Source of the DNA: JBBDYH01 sp040901795
GTDB lineage: Bacteria > Planctomycetota > Planctomycetia > Pirellulales > JALHPA01
DNA: 64,000 nucleotides
Direction: 5' to 3'
Assembly (NCBI GenBank): GCA_040901795.1
Contig: JBBDYH010000143.1
Location: 10,065 to 74,064 of the forward strand
Every line of letters starts with the position of its first letter. Positions within the stretch are counted from its first letter, which is position 1. Of this stretch, positions 32,616 through 41,119 are shown one piece after another. The notes beneath the pieces were generated by a model. That model had not been told where the DNA came from and ran no database searches. It worked only from the letters and a program-made list of their open reading frames with translations. The position numbers and the translations under genes are program-made.

Positions 32616-33653
32616 ATGACCTGTCAAGGAATCCTCCGCTGGACCATTCCGCCGGCCATCGTCGCGTATCTCGTGTACGACGTGCAGCGACAAGACAGCT
32701 TTGACCAGATCTGGTCCGGCGAAAAGAACTGGACGCTGTTGGGCGTGGCGTTGTTGGCCTTTCTCGCCGCACAGTTGCTGACCATCGCGCGCTGGTATTG
32801 GCTCGTCCGGGCGCTTGATCTTCCGTTTCGCTGGAACGACGCCGTGCGGCTGGGATTCCTCGGTTATTTGCTCACGTTCGTGTCGTTGGGTGCTGTGGGC
32901 GGCGATCTGTTGAAGGCCTTCTTTGTGGCACGCGAACAGCCGCGGCGTCGCATCGAGGCATTCGCCACGGTGATCGTCGATCGGATCCTCGGACTCTATT
33001 CGCTTCTGCTCCTGGCCGCAGTTTCGATCGTGGTGAGCGGTATTTGGCAGTCGCCGCCATCTGCGGCGGTGGGCATCTTGTGCCAGACCGTTTTCGGGAC
33101 CACGGCGGTGGCGACCATCGCAATACTCTTCTTGCTCTCGTTAGGCGGAAATCGCGCCCAGGGATTCTTTGGGCCATTGTTTGACCGGCTGGCCCGCATA
33201 CCCAAAGTCGGCGCCGTGCTCAAACCACTCGCTGGCGCCGTACAGGTATACCGCCGCGATCTGCCGACGGTCGCCACGTCGATCGTCGTTGGCCTGTTGT
33301 CTCAATTCCTATTGGCGGCGTGCGTTTGGGCGATTGCCGGCGCGCTATTGCCGAACGCTCCGAGCATCGGCGAACACGTCATCCTCGTGCCGTTAGCGCT
33401 GCTCACGACCGTGTTGCCGCTCCCCGGCTACGGTTTGGGGGCGTTTGAGATGGCCGTCGAGTTTCTCTACCGACACGTGGGTTCATCCGCGGCCGGCGGC
33501 GGATTGCTGGTCGCGCTCGGGTTTCGGCTGGTGATGGTCGTGACCGCGATGATCAGCGCGGTCATCTATGCGACTCACCGTCGCGAAGTCGGCGATGTGC
33601 TGCGCGAAGCGCACGACGAATGCGAGCGGCTCGCGGCGTCGGCGAATATGTAG
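32616..33653 (+). CDS. UPF0104 / lysylphosphatidylglycerol synthase TM-region family protein
   Basis: 345 residues with eight or so hydrophobic helices. LLTIARWYWLVRALDLPF, LGFLGYLLTFVSLGAVGGDLLKAFFVAREQP and RIEAFATVIVDRILGLYSLLLL match the flippase-like region of MprF/UPF0104 (AglD2) proteins, in which the GGDL-K and DR motifs are conserved; LTTVLPLPGYGLGAFEMAVEFLY is the second signature. Such proteins move or anchor lipid-linked substrates. The synthase domain of MprF is absent, so this is a stand-alone membrane unit. Divergent from the tRNA gene upstream. Confidence 0.88.
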   Translation: MTCQGILRWTIPPAIVAYLVYDVQRQDSFDQIWSGEKNWTLLGVALLAFLAAQLLTIARWYWLVRALDLPFRWNDAVRLGFLGYLLTFVSLGAVGGDLLKAFFVAREQPRRRIEAFATVIVDRILGLYSLLLLAAVSIVVSGIWQSPPSAAVGILCQTVFGTTAVATIAILFLLSLGGNRAQGFFGPLFDRLARIPKVGAVLKPLAGAVQVYRRDLPTVATSIVVGLLSQFLLAACVWAIAGALLPNAPSIGEHVILVPLALLTTVLPLPGYGLGAFEMAVEFLYRHVGSSAAGGGLLVALGFRLVMVVTAMISAVIYATHRREVGDVLREAHDECERLAASANM

Positions 33654-33698
33654 ACCGCACACTCCGTGTGCGGAACGGCAGACGCAGTCTGCCTGCTA
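33651..33698. repeat. GTAGACCGCACACTCCGTGTGCGG / GGCAGACGCAGTCTGCC repeat
   Basis: Two adjacent small palindromes ending with CTAC. The stop codon TAG of the upstream gene (33651-33653) is the first base triplet of the repeat. Related ACACTCCGTGTGC units are at 51728-51742. Confidence 0.75.
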
Positions 33699-33766
33699 CA
33701 TCCCCCTGCACACAACGCCTACACTCGCTATATTGTGGATCTTGTGTCCCCACTGAGGCCGATTGC

Positions 33767-34579
33767 ATGCCACCCTCCACCGTTCCGACCAGCGACGACG
33801 ATCCCGAATCGCGCTTGTCGGAGGGAGTCCGGACGTTCATTTCGCTGTTGCTTTTCGTCCATTTGTTCGCTCTCGGCCTGGTATTTTTCTCTAACTTCGA
33901 GGGGAGCGACTGGGACTCGGAATTGTTGCGGCGGATGAAGATCGTCGTCCGCCCCTATCTGTACCCGTTGTGGCTCGATCGTCCCTACCATTATCACCTC
34001 ACGTACGCCGAGCCGCTGGACTTCGATCACTACATTGAGGTCGCCCTTACGCCCAAGGGCTCGTCGGAGTCCACCATCATTCGACTGCCCGAAGATGATC
34101 TCGGGATCGGCCTACGCCGCCAGCGATACCAGCGCCTGGCCTGGCATTTTGCCCGCCGTACCGAGTCACAAACCCCCGACGATCTGCTGCCTTTGACGAT
34201 CGGCGCGGGTCTCATCAAGCAGCACACCGCGGCGCGCGCCCAGGTTCGCTGCTTTCGCAAGCGGCCGTTGTTCCTCGATGAAGTCCGCGCAGGCGCCAGC
34301 ACCGAGCCGCCCGATGAACGTCTCTACGCCGCCGACGTGTTCTTTTTGCCAGGCAACGCGCTGCCGCAGTTGAACAAGATCGGCGAAGCGCGCGACGTAG
34401 CGCCGGTCAAGCGCCCTTCGGACAGCGGCAGCCAAGGGCCACCCAACCGTGAGAGCCAGAAGGGCTCCTCGAGCGGCGCCGGCGACCGTGCGGCGCCCTT
34501 GCGAAACCCGTTATTTCCGAACGCCAACTCTGCTCGCCCAGCATCGGCTCCTCCACGTTCACCGCCGACCGAAAAATAA
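33767..34579 (+). CDS. Hypothetical membrane-anchored protein
   Basis: 270 residues from the ATG at 33767 (MPPSTVPTSDDDPESR). One hydrophobic helix at about 27-46 (FISLLLFVHLFALGLVFFS) suggests an inner-membrane anchor with the bulk outside. The soluble part has a strand-rich region (HYHLTYAEPLDFDHYIEVALTP) and ends with a low-complexity Ser/Pro-rich tail (residues about 215-270). No family recognised. It is followed by the HTTM gene, 84 bases downstream; such a pair with HTTM suggests a shared membrane function. Confidence 0.7.
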   Translation: MPPSTVPTSDDDPESRLSEGVRTFISLLLFVHLFALGLVFFSNFEGSDWDSELLRRMKIVVRPYLYPLWLDRPYHYHLTYAEPLDFDHYIEVALTPKGSSESTIIRLPEDDLGIGLRRQRYQRLAWHFARRTESQTPDDLLPLTIGAGLIKQHTAARAQVRCFRKRPLFLDEVRAGASTEPPDERLYAADVFFLPGNALPQLNKIGEARDVAPVKRPSDSGSQGPPNRESQKGSSSGAGDRAAPLRNPLFPNANSARPASAPPRSPPTEK

Positions 34580-34595
34580 CCGCACGACACAGACC

Positions 34596-34655
34596 GGAAC
34601 ACTAATCTTCACTAATCAGCACTAATTAGTGTCGTTTAGTGTCGATTAGTGTTCC
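34596..34655. repeat. 60-bp palindrome with perfect 12-bp ends, ACTAAT-rich
   Basis: GGAACACTAATC (34596-34607) and GATTAGTGTTCC (34644-34655) are exact reverse complements; in between are further ACTAATxxxACTAAT and TTAGTGTCGTTTAGTG units that also pair. It ends eight bases before the HTTM ATG and could form a strong cruciform or RNA hairpin in the leader. Confidence 0.85.
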
Positions 34656-34663
34656 AAAATCCT

Positions 34664-35608
34664 ATGCCCAACGCGCAGCAGTCTTACCTGAACAACCTGT
34701 CGAGCGAATTCGGTCGCGGCTGGAACCGCTTCTGGTTCACGCCGGCGGCCGCGGCGCCGCTGGGGTTGATCCGGCTAGTCTTCGGATTGATCGCGCTCTG
34801 GTGGTATCTCAGTTACATCCCCGACCTGGCGTTTTTCTTTGGTCCGCAAGGAATCATCAATTCGCCGACGGTCGAACAATGGCGCGGGCCGTACCCGGTT
34901 TTCTCGATCTTCGATTGGCCGCAAACCGCGGCGTCGCTCTGGTTCACCTATTGGCTTGGCCTCGTCGTTCTCGTCCTATTCGCGGCGGGACTGTTCTCAC
35001 GCATCACCAGCGTGGCGGCGCTCCTCGTCGTGGTGTCGTTGATCCATCGCGGTCCGATGTTGGCCCAACCGATGGAGGACGTCCTCGCGATGGTGATGCT
35101 TTATCTCTGTTTTGGTCCGTCGGGAGCGGCGTTTTCGCTGGACCGCGTTTGGAAGCGGCGAACCACGAGCCGGCTAGAAGATAACATTGCTGCACCGCCG
35201 TCGATCGGCGCGAACATTTCGCTGCGGCTGATCCAAATCCACCTGGCTCTATTGCACTTCGGCATGGCGATTGGCCAGTTGCGCGACGACTCGTGGTGGA
35301 TGGGCCGCGCAATCTGGGGCTTCATCAGCAAGCCGGAGTCGGGTTACGTCGACTTGACCTGGCTCTCCGACCACTTGTATCTGCTCAACCTCTGGACGCA
35401 CGGCATTGTGGTCTTCGAGTTCGCCTTCGCGCTGTTGATCTGGAACCGGCTGGCCCGGCCGATCCTGATGGCGGCCGCCGTGCTCGTCTGGGGCAGCATC
35501 GGCCTGGTGAGCGGGATGCTGGCGTTCACGCTCGTCATGCTCGGCGCGACGTTGGCGTTCATGCCCGCGGAGTGGCTTGCGCGTCGGCGTAGCCATGAAG
35601 CACTGTAG
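34664..35608 (+). CDS. HTTM (horizontally transferred transmembrane) domain protein
   Basis: 314 residues from the ATG at 34664 (the frame opens with a GTG at 34649). PLGLIRLVFGLIALWWYL, FFGPQGIINSPTVEQWRG and SLIHRGPMLAQPMEDVLAMVMLYL are typical of the HTTM domain related to vitamin-K gamma-carboxylase membrane cores; further LLQIHLALLHFGMAIGQL-like and DDSWWMGRAIWGFI segments complete it. The role in bacteria is unknown. The stop codon TAG lies inside the inverted-repeat element downstream. Confidence 0.88.
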   Translation: MPNAQQSYLNNLSSEFGRGWNRFWFTPAAAAPLGLIRLVFGLIALWWYLSYIPDLAFFFGPQGIINSPTVEQWRGPYPVFSIFDWPQTAASLWFTYWLGLVVLVLFAAGLFSRITSVAALLVVVSLIHRGPMLAQPMEDVLAMVMLYLCFGPSGAAFSLDRVWKRRTTSRLEDNIAAPPSIGANISLRLIQIHLALLHFGMAIGQLRDDSWWMGRAIWGFISKPESGYVDLTWLSDHLYLLNLWTHGIVVFEFAFALLIWNRLARPILMAAAVLVWGSIGLVSGMLAFTLVMLGATLAFMPAEWLARRRSHEAL

Positions 35609-35716
35609 CCATCTCGCTCCGCGAGATGAAGCATGAAATCTCCGTCGGTCGACCTCGACGGCGTACGGCGCTGGTTCGGCAGAACGGTGCTACATCACGC
35701 GGAGCGTGATGGCTAC
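35605..35716. mobile_element. MITE-like element with GTAGCCATC arms between convergent genes
   Basis: The left arm (35605-35628, GTAGCCATCTCGCTCCGCG+AGATG) and right arm (35693-35716) are inverted copies, and each arm is itself a hairpin around CTCC. The one paired difference (TC/GA versus AC/GT) changes on both sides of the hairpin. It sits exactly between the convergent HTTM and AsmA-like genes. Related units are at 46318-46372 and 44794-44820. Confidence 0.8.
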
Positions 35717-35717
35717 A

Positions 35718-38700
35718 CTAGCGCGGCTGGAACAACCGATCGAACTGCTTATTGATCTGATCCTCAATCAAATCGCGCGCAGCGTTCTGCGCAAATAGCG
35801 CGACCACCTGCTGCATGGCGCGGGGATCAACCTGCGGCCGCCGCAGCGTGCCGCCGATCGGAATCTGTAGCGTCTGGTCCTTCAAACCCGCCGGAACCGC
35901 ATTGCGGCCGAACCATTCCGCCTTGATCGGCACCTCGGCCACCAGCCCCATCGATTCGTCAAAGGCCACCCACCCGTTGGTGCGGATCGTGACCGAGCCG
36001 ATGTCCATGCTCATGCCCTGATGGTGCACCCGTCCACCGGCCATCCGGAAGTCGATCTGTTGCCCGTTGACCTTCAAGAGCGTCGGATTGCGGCCCAATT
36101 CCAAGGGCGACGGACGCCGCTCGACCAACGCGCGGATCTGCTCCGCCAAGAGAATGATCGCTCGCGCGGTCGGACCGGGCGTCACTTGCAGCGAATGGAT
36201 GTCGAGCCGCCCGATCGCGCTGGCCGTTTCAGGATTATACAACGGCACCTTGGCGCCGGTGAGATCGAGAGACAAGTCGCCTTGCGTCTCGGTCGCCTCG
36301 GCCACCGCCGGCGCGACGTACTTCAGCCACGAGGCAGTCATCTCCGGCGTCACGCGCACCCGCTCGATGACTAGGGCGCGGCCGTGGACCAGTTCCGCAG
36401 GCCCCGGCGTAAGTACGATCTGCGGCGACAGCCGCACGCGCCCTTCGCTCACGGCCAGCTCGACGGGTTTGATCTGCAACACGCCGTCGGCGAGCGTGCC
36501 CGCAATGTCTCCCGGCCCCAGGCGCAGTCCGAACACATCGGCCCGCTGCCAGCCGATTCCGGCCTGCGCCGTAAGCGGTTTGATCCACAGCAACGAATCG
36601 ACCGCCTGGGGCGAGGCGGCGGTCATCGGCTGCATGCCGGCATTCTTCAAACCACTCTTCAAACTACCGATCGGTCCGCGAACCGTAAACGCGCGTGTGT
36701 CGCGCCCTTCGGCCCGAACGTTATTGCCAAAATAGGGCGCGAGAAGTTTAGATAGTGCGGCCCAATCGTACTCCGTTTGCCCCTGGAGGCTCACGTTTGT
36801 CTTACCGCCGACTGCGTCGATTTGTCCCTTGGCCCGCAGCTTGATTGCTTCGGAGTTGACTTGCACGTCGTCGAGTCGAACAGCGTCGTCCGACTGTGAA
36901 TACAACCCTTGCGCCGCAAACGTCAATGGCCCGGCCTGAGCTTGCTGCACCGCGCCGCGAAGCGAGTGCGCATGCCATGCGCCGGCCGTCCACGTCAGGT
37001 TTGCATGCAACTCCGCGGCGCCGACCAGGTTCAAACCGCTGAGATCCATCCAAGGCGCTAGCCGCGCTTGCCACTGAGCTACATTGCCGCTGCAATGTAC
37101 GATCACCGGCAGCTTGTCGAACGCAATTCGCTCGCCGCGATCGCGCGCAGCGATCGGTTCGCGGAGATGAACTTCAAGCTCATCCGTTGCTCCACTTTGA
37201 CCCGCTGCTCTCAGCCGCACCGCCGCGCTGTCAATTCGCTCGATCGTAGCGGCCGGCATCAGCCCGCTGGCTTGCAGCTCGGCGGTGAGATCCGGCTCGC
37301 GCCAGATCGAAACGGCGCTTGTGCCAAGCAGAACACTCCTCAGCCGTGCGGTGGCGGATGCGCGGAATACTCCTTCGCCGTCGCGCTTCCACTGGAGCTG
37401 GGCTTGCCCCTCTCCGGCCAACTGCATTTCGCCGAAATCAATCAGTTGCCCAAACTGAATCTTCAGCCGATCGAGGTCAAACGTCGCCTCGGCGACGAGC
37501 TCGTTGGCCGACCCCTGGCCGCTTAGCTTCATGAAATCGGACGAACACTCCAGCCGGTCCACCACCACGCCGGCGTCCGACTCCCGCGCCGCCAGCTCGA
37601 TCGTCACTGGCTGATCCCAACGCACCGGCTTGCCCGCGCTGGTCGCGGCTAGCCCGCTCGCCTCGACGCGCGCGTGCCAGCGATGTTCCTCGGCCGCTGC
37701 TTCGCTTGCCACCATGAGTCGCACCGTGCCGTCGCTAATCTGCGTGTCGGATCGAATCCGCAGCGTCTCGGGCAGCATGCGGCTCAGCCGCGCCAGGTCG
37801 ATCGAGCCTTGCAGCGCGAAAGCTTCTCGGGCCAGTGCCGCCAGACCAACTGAGTCCCGCGGCGCAGCCACCGGAATATTACCTTGCGCGGTGATCCGTC
37901 CCAGCTCGCAGTCGACGGCCAGTTCCTTGACCTCCAGCCGATCGCCTTGCCGCGTGATGTCGCTCTTAATCATCAAGTCAGCCAGCCGCAGCGCGTCGCC
38001 TCGCAGCGGACCACCGGCGACCAGCAGGTTGATAACGCCAATCTGCCCAACGACCGATTGCCGCGTCGAGGCGTCGGTATCGGCCGTCGCCTCGTCTGCC
38101 GAGGCGCCGGCAGTTTGGTAGACCATGTCACACGTCATGTCGCCCGCTAGCTGCAAGCCTGGGAAGTTGCGCGCGGCCAGCCAGCGAAACATTGCCAGCG
38201 GAATCTGTTCAGCCTTGAGTTGGATCGCCTGGTTCGACTCTCTTCCCGAGGAAATCGTGAAGAGCCCCTTACGCTGCCCGTCAGTTACCTTTCCTTCGGC
38301 GGACCAGGCCGCCGGCCCGCCGTCTCCCGCCAATCCAACCGAAGCGGCAAGCGCTGTCATGTTCCACTGCTCGTTCGCAACTTTGTCCTGCAGCTCGATC
38401 GTGCCCTCGATGACTTGCAGCTCCATTTCAACCGGCCCGGAGCTGGGCGCATTCCACCACCCAAGCAGCACGTCTTCAGCATTGCTGTCCCCGTCCCGCG
38501 CGACGAAGTGCAACTCGGGTTCCTGCACAACCACCGTACCCAATCGCCGCCGCTCGGCGAGAAGCTGGAGCGGCGTGCGATCCACCGTAACAGTCGGCAC
38601 GCGCAGCAACAGCGATCCTTCATGGTCGTGGACCTCGACGCCCCGGTACTCGACCGCCGAGAACCAGCCGAGTGAGGCTCCCTCGGAGCGAATCGTACCT

Positions 38701-38903
38701 TCGATCCCGTCGAACACCATCCGCAACGGCACATCGCGCAGCCCCGTTCGCGCAACCAGGCTCGGCGCGAAGTACAACAGCAAGAGCCCGATCGCCACGA
38801 CCACCGGCCACCGTCTCCGCCGTCGCCGCGGCCGACGTTCCGAGGCGACAGGCAATGAACGCCGAGCATCACTCGGCGCCGACTTCAGCGAAACAGCGGC
38901 CAT
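35718..38903 (-). CDS. AsmA/DUF748-like large envelope protein
   Basis: 1061 residues from the ATG at 38903, which has GGGAG 10 bases upstream. A polybasic stretch (RRPRRRRRRW) and one helix (PVVVAIGLLLLYFAPSLVA, about 33-53) anchor the N-terminus in the inner membrane; the rest is a long series of alternating beta strands with AsmA-type features (VRVPTVTVDRTPLQLLAERRRLG near the start; a final GLKDQTLQIPIGGTLRRPQVDP, the AsmA C-terminal motif). Such proteins are thought to bridge inner and outer membranes for phospholipid transport. Function is inferred from architecture. It converges with the HTTM gene. Confidence 0.8.
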   Translation of the reverse strand: MAAVSLKSAPSDARRSLPVASERRPRRRRRRWPVVVAIGLLLLYFAPSLVARTGLRDVPLRMVFDGIEGTIRSEGASLGWFSAVEYRGVEVHDHEGSLLLRVPTVTVDRTPLQLLAERRRLGTVVVQEPELHFVARDGDSNAEDVLLGWWNAPSSGPVEMELQVIEGTIELQDKVANEQWNMTALAASVGLAGDGGPAAWSAEGKVTDGQRKGLFTISSGRESNQAIQLKAEQIPLAMFRWLAARNFPGLQLAGDMTCDMVYQTAGASADEATADTDASTRQSVVGQIGVINLLVAGGPLRGDALRLADLMIKSDITRQGDRLEVKELAVDCELGRITAQGNIPVAAPRDSVGLAALAREAFALQGSIDLARLSRMLPETLRIRSDTQISDGTVRLMVASEAAAEEHRWHARVEASGLAATSAGKPVRWDQPVTIELAARESDAGVVVDRLECSSDFMKLSGQGSANELVAEATFDLDRLKIQFGQLIDFGEMQLAGEGQAQLQWKRDGEGVFRASATARLRSVLLGTSAVSIWREPDLTAELQASGLMPAATIERIDSAAVRLRAAGQSGATDELEVHLREPIAARDRGERIAFDKLPVIVHCSGNVAQWQARLAPWMDLSGLNLVGAAELHANLTWTAGAWHAHSLRGAVQQAQAGPLTFAAQGLYSQSDDAVRLDDVQVNSEAIKLRAKGQIDAVGGKTNVSLQGQTEYDWAALSKLLAPYFGNNVRAEGRDTRAFTVRGPIGSLKSGLKNAGMQPMTAASPQAVDSLLWIKPLTAQAGIGWQRADVFGLRLGPGDIAGTLADGVLQIKPVELAVSEGRVRLSPQIVLTPGPAELVHGRALVIERVRVTPEMTASWLKYVAPAVAEATETQGDLSLDLTGAKVPLYNPETASAIGRLDIHSLQVTPGPTARAIILLAEQIRALVERRPSPLELGRNPTLLKVNGQQIDFRMAGGRVHHQGMSMDIGSVTIRTNGWVAFDESMGLVAEVPIKAEWFGRNAVPAGLKDQTLQIPIGGTLRRPQVDPRAMQQVVALFAQNAARDLIEDQINKQFDRLFQPR

Positions 38904-39114
38904 CGTCAAAACTCCCTTCGACGCGGGGGCAAAGCCAAAAAAGGACGCCGCGGATTGTACCTGCCCCATGCTCAGGCCCGTAGGTCGATATTCACCACCG
39001 GGCTCGTCCCGGTGGAGTCATGTTTTGAAACCAGACTTCGGGCTGCTAGGTGCGATCGCCACCGCCCCGCTTGTCGGGGGTGGAGCGCTGTTTGCGCGCC
39101 CTAAGACGTAGCCG

Positions 39115-39152
39115 TAGGGTGGGACAAAGCCGCCGCGGCTGCCGGCCCACCA
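39115..39152. repeat. GTAGGGTGGGACAA...GGCCCACCA repeat
   Basis: Third copy in this window of the unit at 18607-18645 and 26996-27035, ending in GGCCCACCAAG. It lies upstream of the PadR gene. Confidence 0.75.
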
Positions 39153-39249
39153 AGCCTCTTGACACCCAATACCTTGCGCGCCTATGCTAATGCCTCGACG
39201 CGCAAAGTATCGCCCTTCCGTCCTGAACCCCGAACCCCGAACGCTCCGC

Positions 39250-39612
39250 ATGGAACCCAACTTCCTCAACGGCACCGTCGAGCTCATGCTCCTGGCCGTC
39301 ATCGACGAGGGGCCGAGCTACGGCTACGAGATCACGCAATCGGTCCTCAACCGTTCGGGCGGTCGCTTCGAGGTCAAAGAGGGCAGCCTCTACCCGGCGC
39401 TACATCGTCTGGAGCGCGCGAAGCTCCTGGAGTCCTACTGGACCGAGCACGACGGCCGCCGCCGCAAATACTACCGCCTTACCCCGTCTGGCCGAAAAGC
39501 CCTCGCCGCCCGCCGCACCGAATGGCAATCCTTCTCCGCAGGCCTCCACAGCGTCCTCGGCCTGGAACTACAAGCGGTGGGTGCCACGCCATGTTGTCCG
39601 CGGGTCTCCTGA
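39250..39612 (+). CDS. PadR family transcriptional regulator
   Basis: 120 residues from the ATG at 39250. The winged-helix PadR domain is complete: FLNGTVELMLLAVIDEGPSYGYEI, VKEGSLYPALHRLERAKLLESYW and GRRRKYYRLTPSGRKALAARR. PadR proteins without an effector domain commonly pair with a membrane permease-prefix protein, and the next gene (39656) starts with such a domain, so the two form a regulator module. The leader (39211-39249) is made of CCCCGAACCC-type heptamer repeats. Confidence 0.92.
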   Translation: MEPNFLNGTVELMLLAVIDEGPSYGYEITQSVLNRSGGRFEVKEGSLYPALHRLERAKLLESYWTEHDGRRRKYYRLTPSGRKALAARRTEWQSFSAGLHSVLGLELQAVGATPCCPRVS

Positions 39613-39618
39613 GCCCGC

Positions 39619-39655
39619 ACACCAAGCCACCAGGCCACCAGGCCACCAGACACCC
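39619..39655. repeat. GCCACCAGGCCACCAG tandem repeat
   Basis: About four CCACCAxGC units stand between the PadR stop codon and the ATG of the next gene. In a longer reading of that gene they would give HQATRPPGHQT. Confidence 0.7.
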
Positions 39656-41119
39656 ATGTCGCAATTCGACGAATCCGCCGCTCACCTCCCTCCGCCCCGC
39701 GCGGACGAGCCGGCCAACCTTCGTCGTGAAATCCTCGAGGAGCTTTCCGACCACCTCACCTGCGCCCGCAAGCGCGAGCAACTGGCCGGTGGCTCGCAAA
39801 CCGAAGCTGCCATTCAACATCGCGTACTCGATCGTTTCGGCGACCCAGCCGCGATCGCCCGCAAACTCTGGCTCGATTGGATGTGGGAGAAAATCATGAC
39901 CCAACGAATTCTGATTGGCGTTTGTATCCTCCTGGCAGTTGTGACCTGCGCCGCCCTGGCCTTCGCCTGGGTCTCGATCAACCGTCAGCACGAACTGATC
40001 GCCGAACTGCAACTCACCAGCCAGTCACAGCGCGAACAGCAACAAGAGCAATTCGAGCGCCTCCTGGCCGACTCGCAAAAGTCCAAGTCGCCGTCCGATT
40101 GGAACCCCGTCGAGCTCCGCTTCGTGAAAGGCAAAGAAGGCGGCCCGCCGGCGGAGGGCATCAAGGTCCACGTCTCAATTCAAGCCACCGAAACCGGCAT
40201 TCCCGATATGGAGGGCGTCTCCAACGCTCAAGGGATCGTCCACTTCGATCGCGTCCGCTATGGCACGTACACCGTCACCACCGTAAATGCTGCCCAGGAA
40301 AAGCTCACCACGAATTTCACCTTACAGCCCGGACAAAGTCTCACCCGCACGATCGTTTGTCCTGAACCACCCACACAGACGGCCAAGGTAACGGCGCGCA
40401 TCAACTGGCCGGAGGACCTGGCAAAGAAACCCTTGTGGCTGTCCTTTCAATGGGACGATATCGATCGCCCAGTTGCCGGAAAAAAGTGGACTCCCTCCGC
40501 CCAGTTGTTCAAAGCCCTGGGACGCAGTGAGCCGTTCAGAGGACCATTGCCATGGTTTGCGCCCAACGGCGATGTCTTGATAGCGAAGGATTCGTCTGAG
40601 GGTTCGCGAACGATTGGCGGCAGTAGCTTCAGTGGGATCATGTTTGGATTTAGAACTTGGGCCCGTCGAGGCAGGAGCAACGTCGACGAACCCATCGTGC
40701 TCAAGAAGCCGGACGGGATCGATTGGCCCGGGCCGGACTATGTGATTCGCGACGCCTGGGTCCTCGTGTCAATGAGTGGACTGACGTCGGCTGACGAACT
40801 CGAAAAATCGACCATCAGCGACGCGGCTCGTGAACGAGAGGATCCGTATTCACGTGACTTCTTCTACACAATTCGCGTTTCTCCTGCCGACTGGTCCTAC
40901 CGCCTCGAACCCAGCCAGGCCGGCAGGCCTGCTATTCTGCAGCTCACCCCAACCGTCGAAGCAGTCGAGAAGGTCCGCGCCGCGCTGCCGGAATTTGAGA
41001 CGGCAGTCGCCGAAGCGGAAGCGTCGCGCGCCCTACAAGAGCAGCGCCGCGCCGCATTCGAAGAGTCCCAACGCGCCGCCTCTGCCGCCGAAACCAAGAC
41101 AAAAACTGACTCCAAGTAG
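39656..41119 (+). CDS. Permease-prefix (HAAS) domain membrane protein with regulatory-like beta domain
   Basis: 487 residues from the ATG at 39656. Residues about 15-70 (LRREILEELSDHLTCARKRE, AIQHRVLDRFGDPAAIARKLW) are the permease-prefix/HAAS helix pair that pairs with PadR regulators. A transmembrane helix follows (ILIGVCILLAVVTCAALAFAWV, about 85-106), a coiled coil (QSQREQQQEQFERLLADSQ) and then a carboxypeptidase-regulatory-like beta domain (GIKVHVSIQATETGIPDMEGVSNAQGIVHFDRVRYGTYTVT). A further 300 residues of unrecognised sequence end in a second coiled coil. Normally HAAS is fused to a permease; here it is fused to what looks like an extracytoplasmic sensor. Confidence 0.8.
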   Translation: MSQFDESAAHLPPPRADEPANLRREILEELSDHLTCARKREQLAGGSQTEAAIQHRVLDRFGDPAAIARKLWLDWMWEKIMTQRILIGVCILLAVVTCAALAFAWVSINRQHELIAELQLTSQSQREQQQEQFERLLADSQKSKSPSDWNPVELRFVKGKEGGPPAEGIKVHVSIQATETGIPDMEGVSNAQGIVHFDRVRYGTYTVTTVNAAQEKLTTNFTLQPGQSLTRTIVCPEPPTQTAKVTARINWPEDLAKKPLWLSFQWDDIDRPVAGKKWTPSAQLFKALGRSEPFRGPLPWFAPNGDVLIAKDSSEGSRTIGGSSFSGIMFGFRTWARRGRSNVDEPIVLKKPDGIDWPGPDYVIRDAWVLVSMSGLTSADELEKSTISDAAREREDPYSRDFFYTIRVSPADWSYRLEPSQAGRPAILQLTPTVEAVEKVRAALPEFETAVAEAEASRALQEQRRAAFEESQRAASAAETKTKTDSK

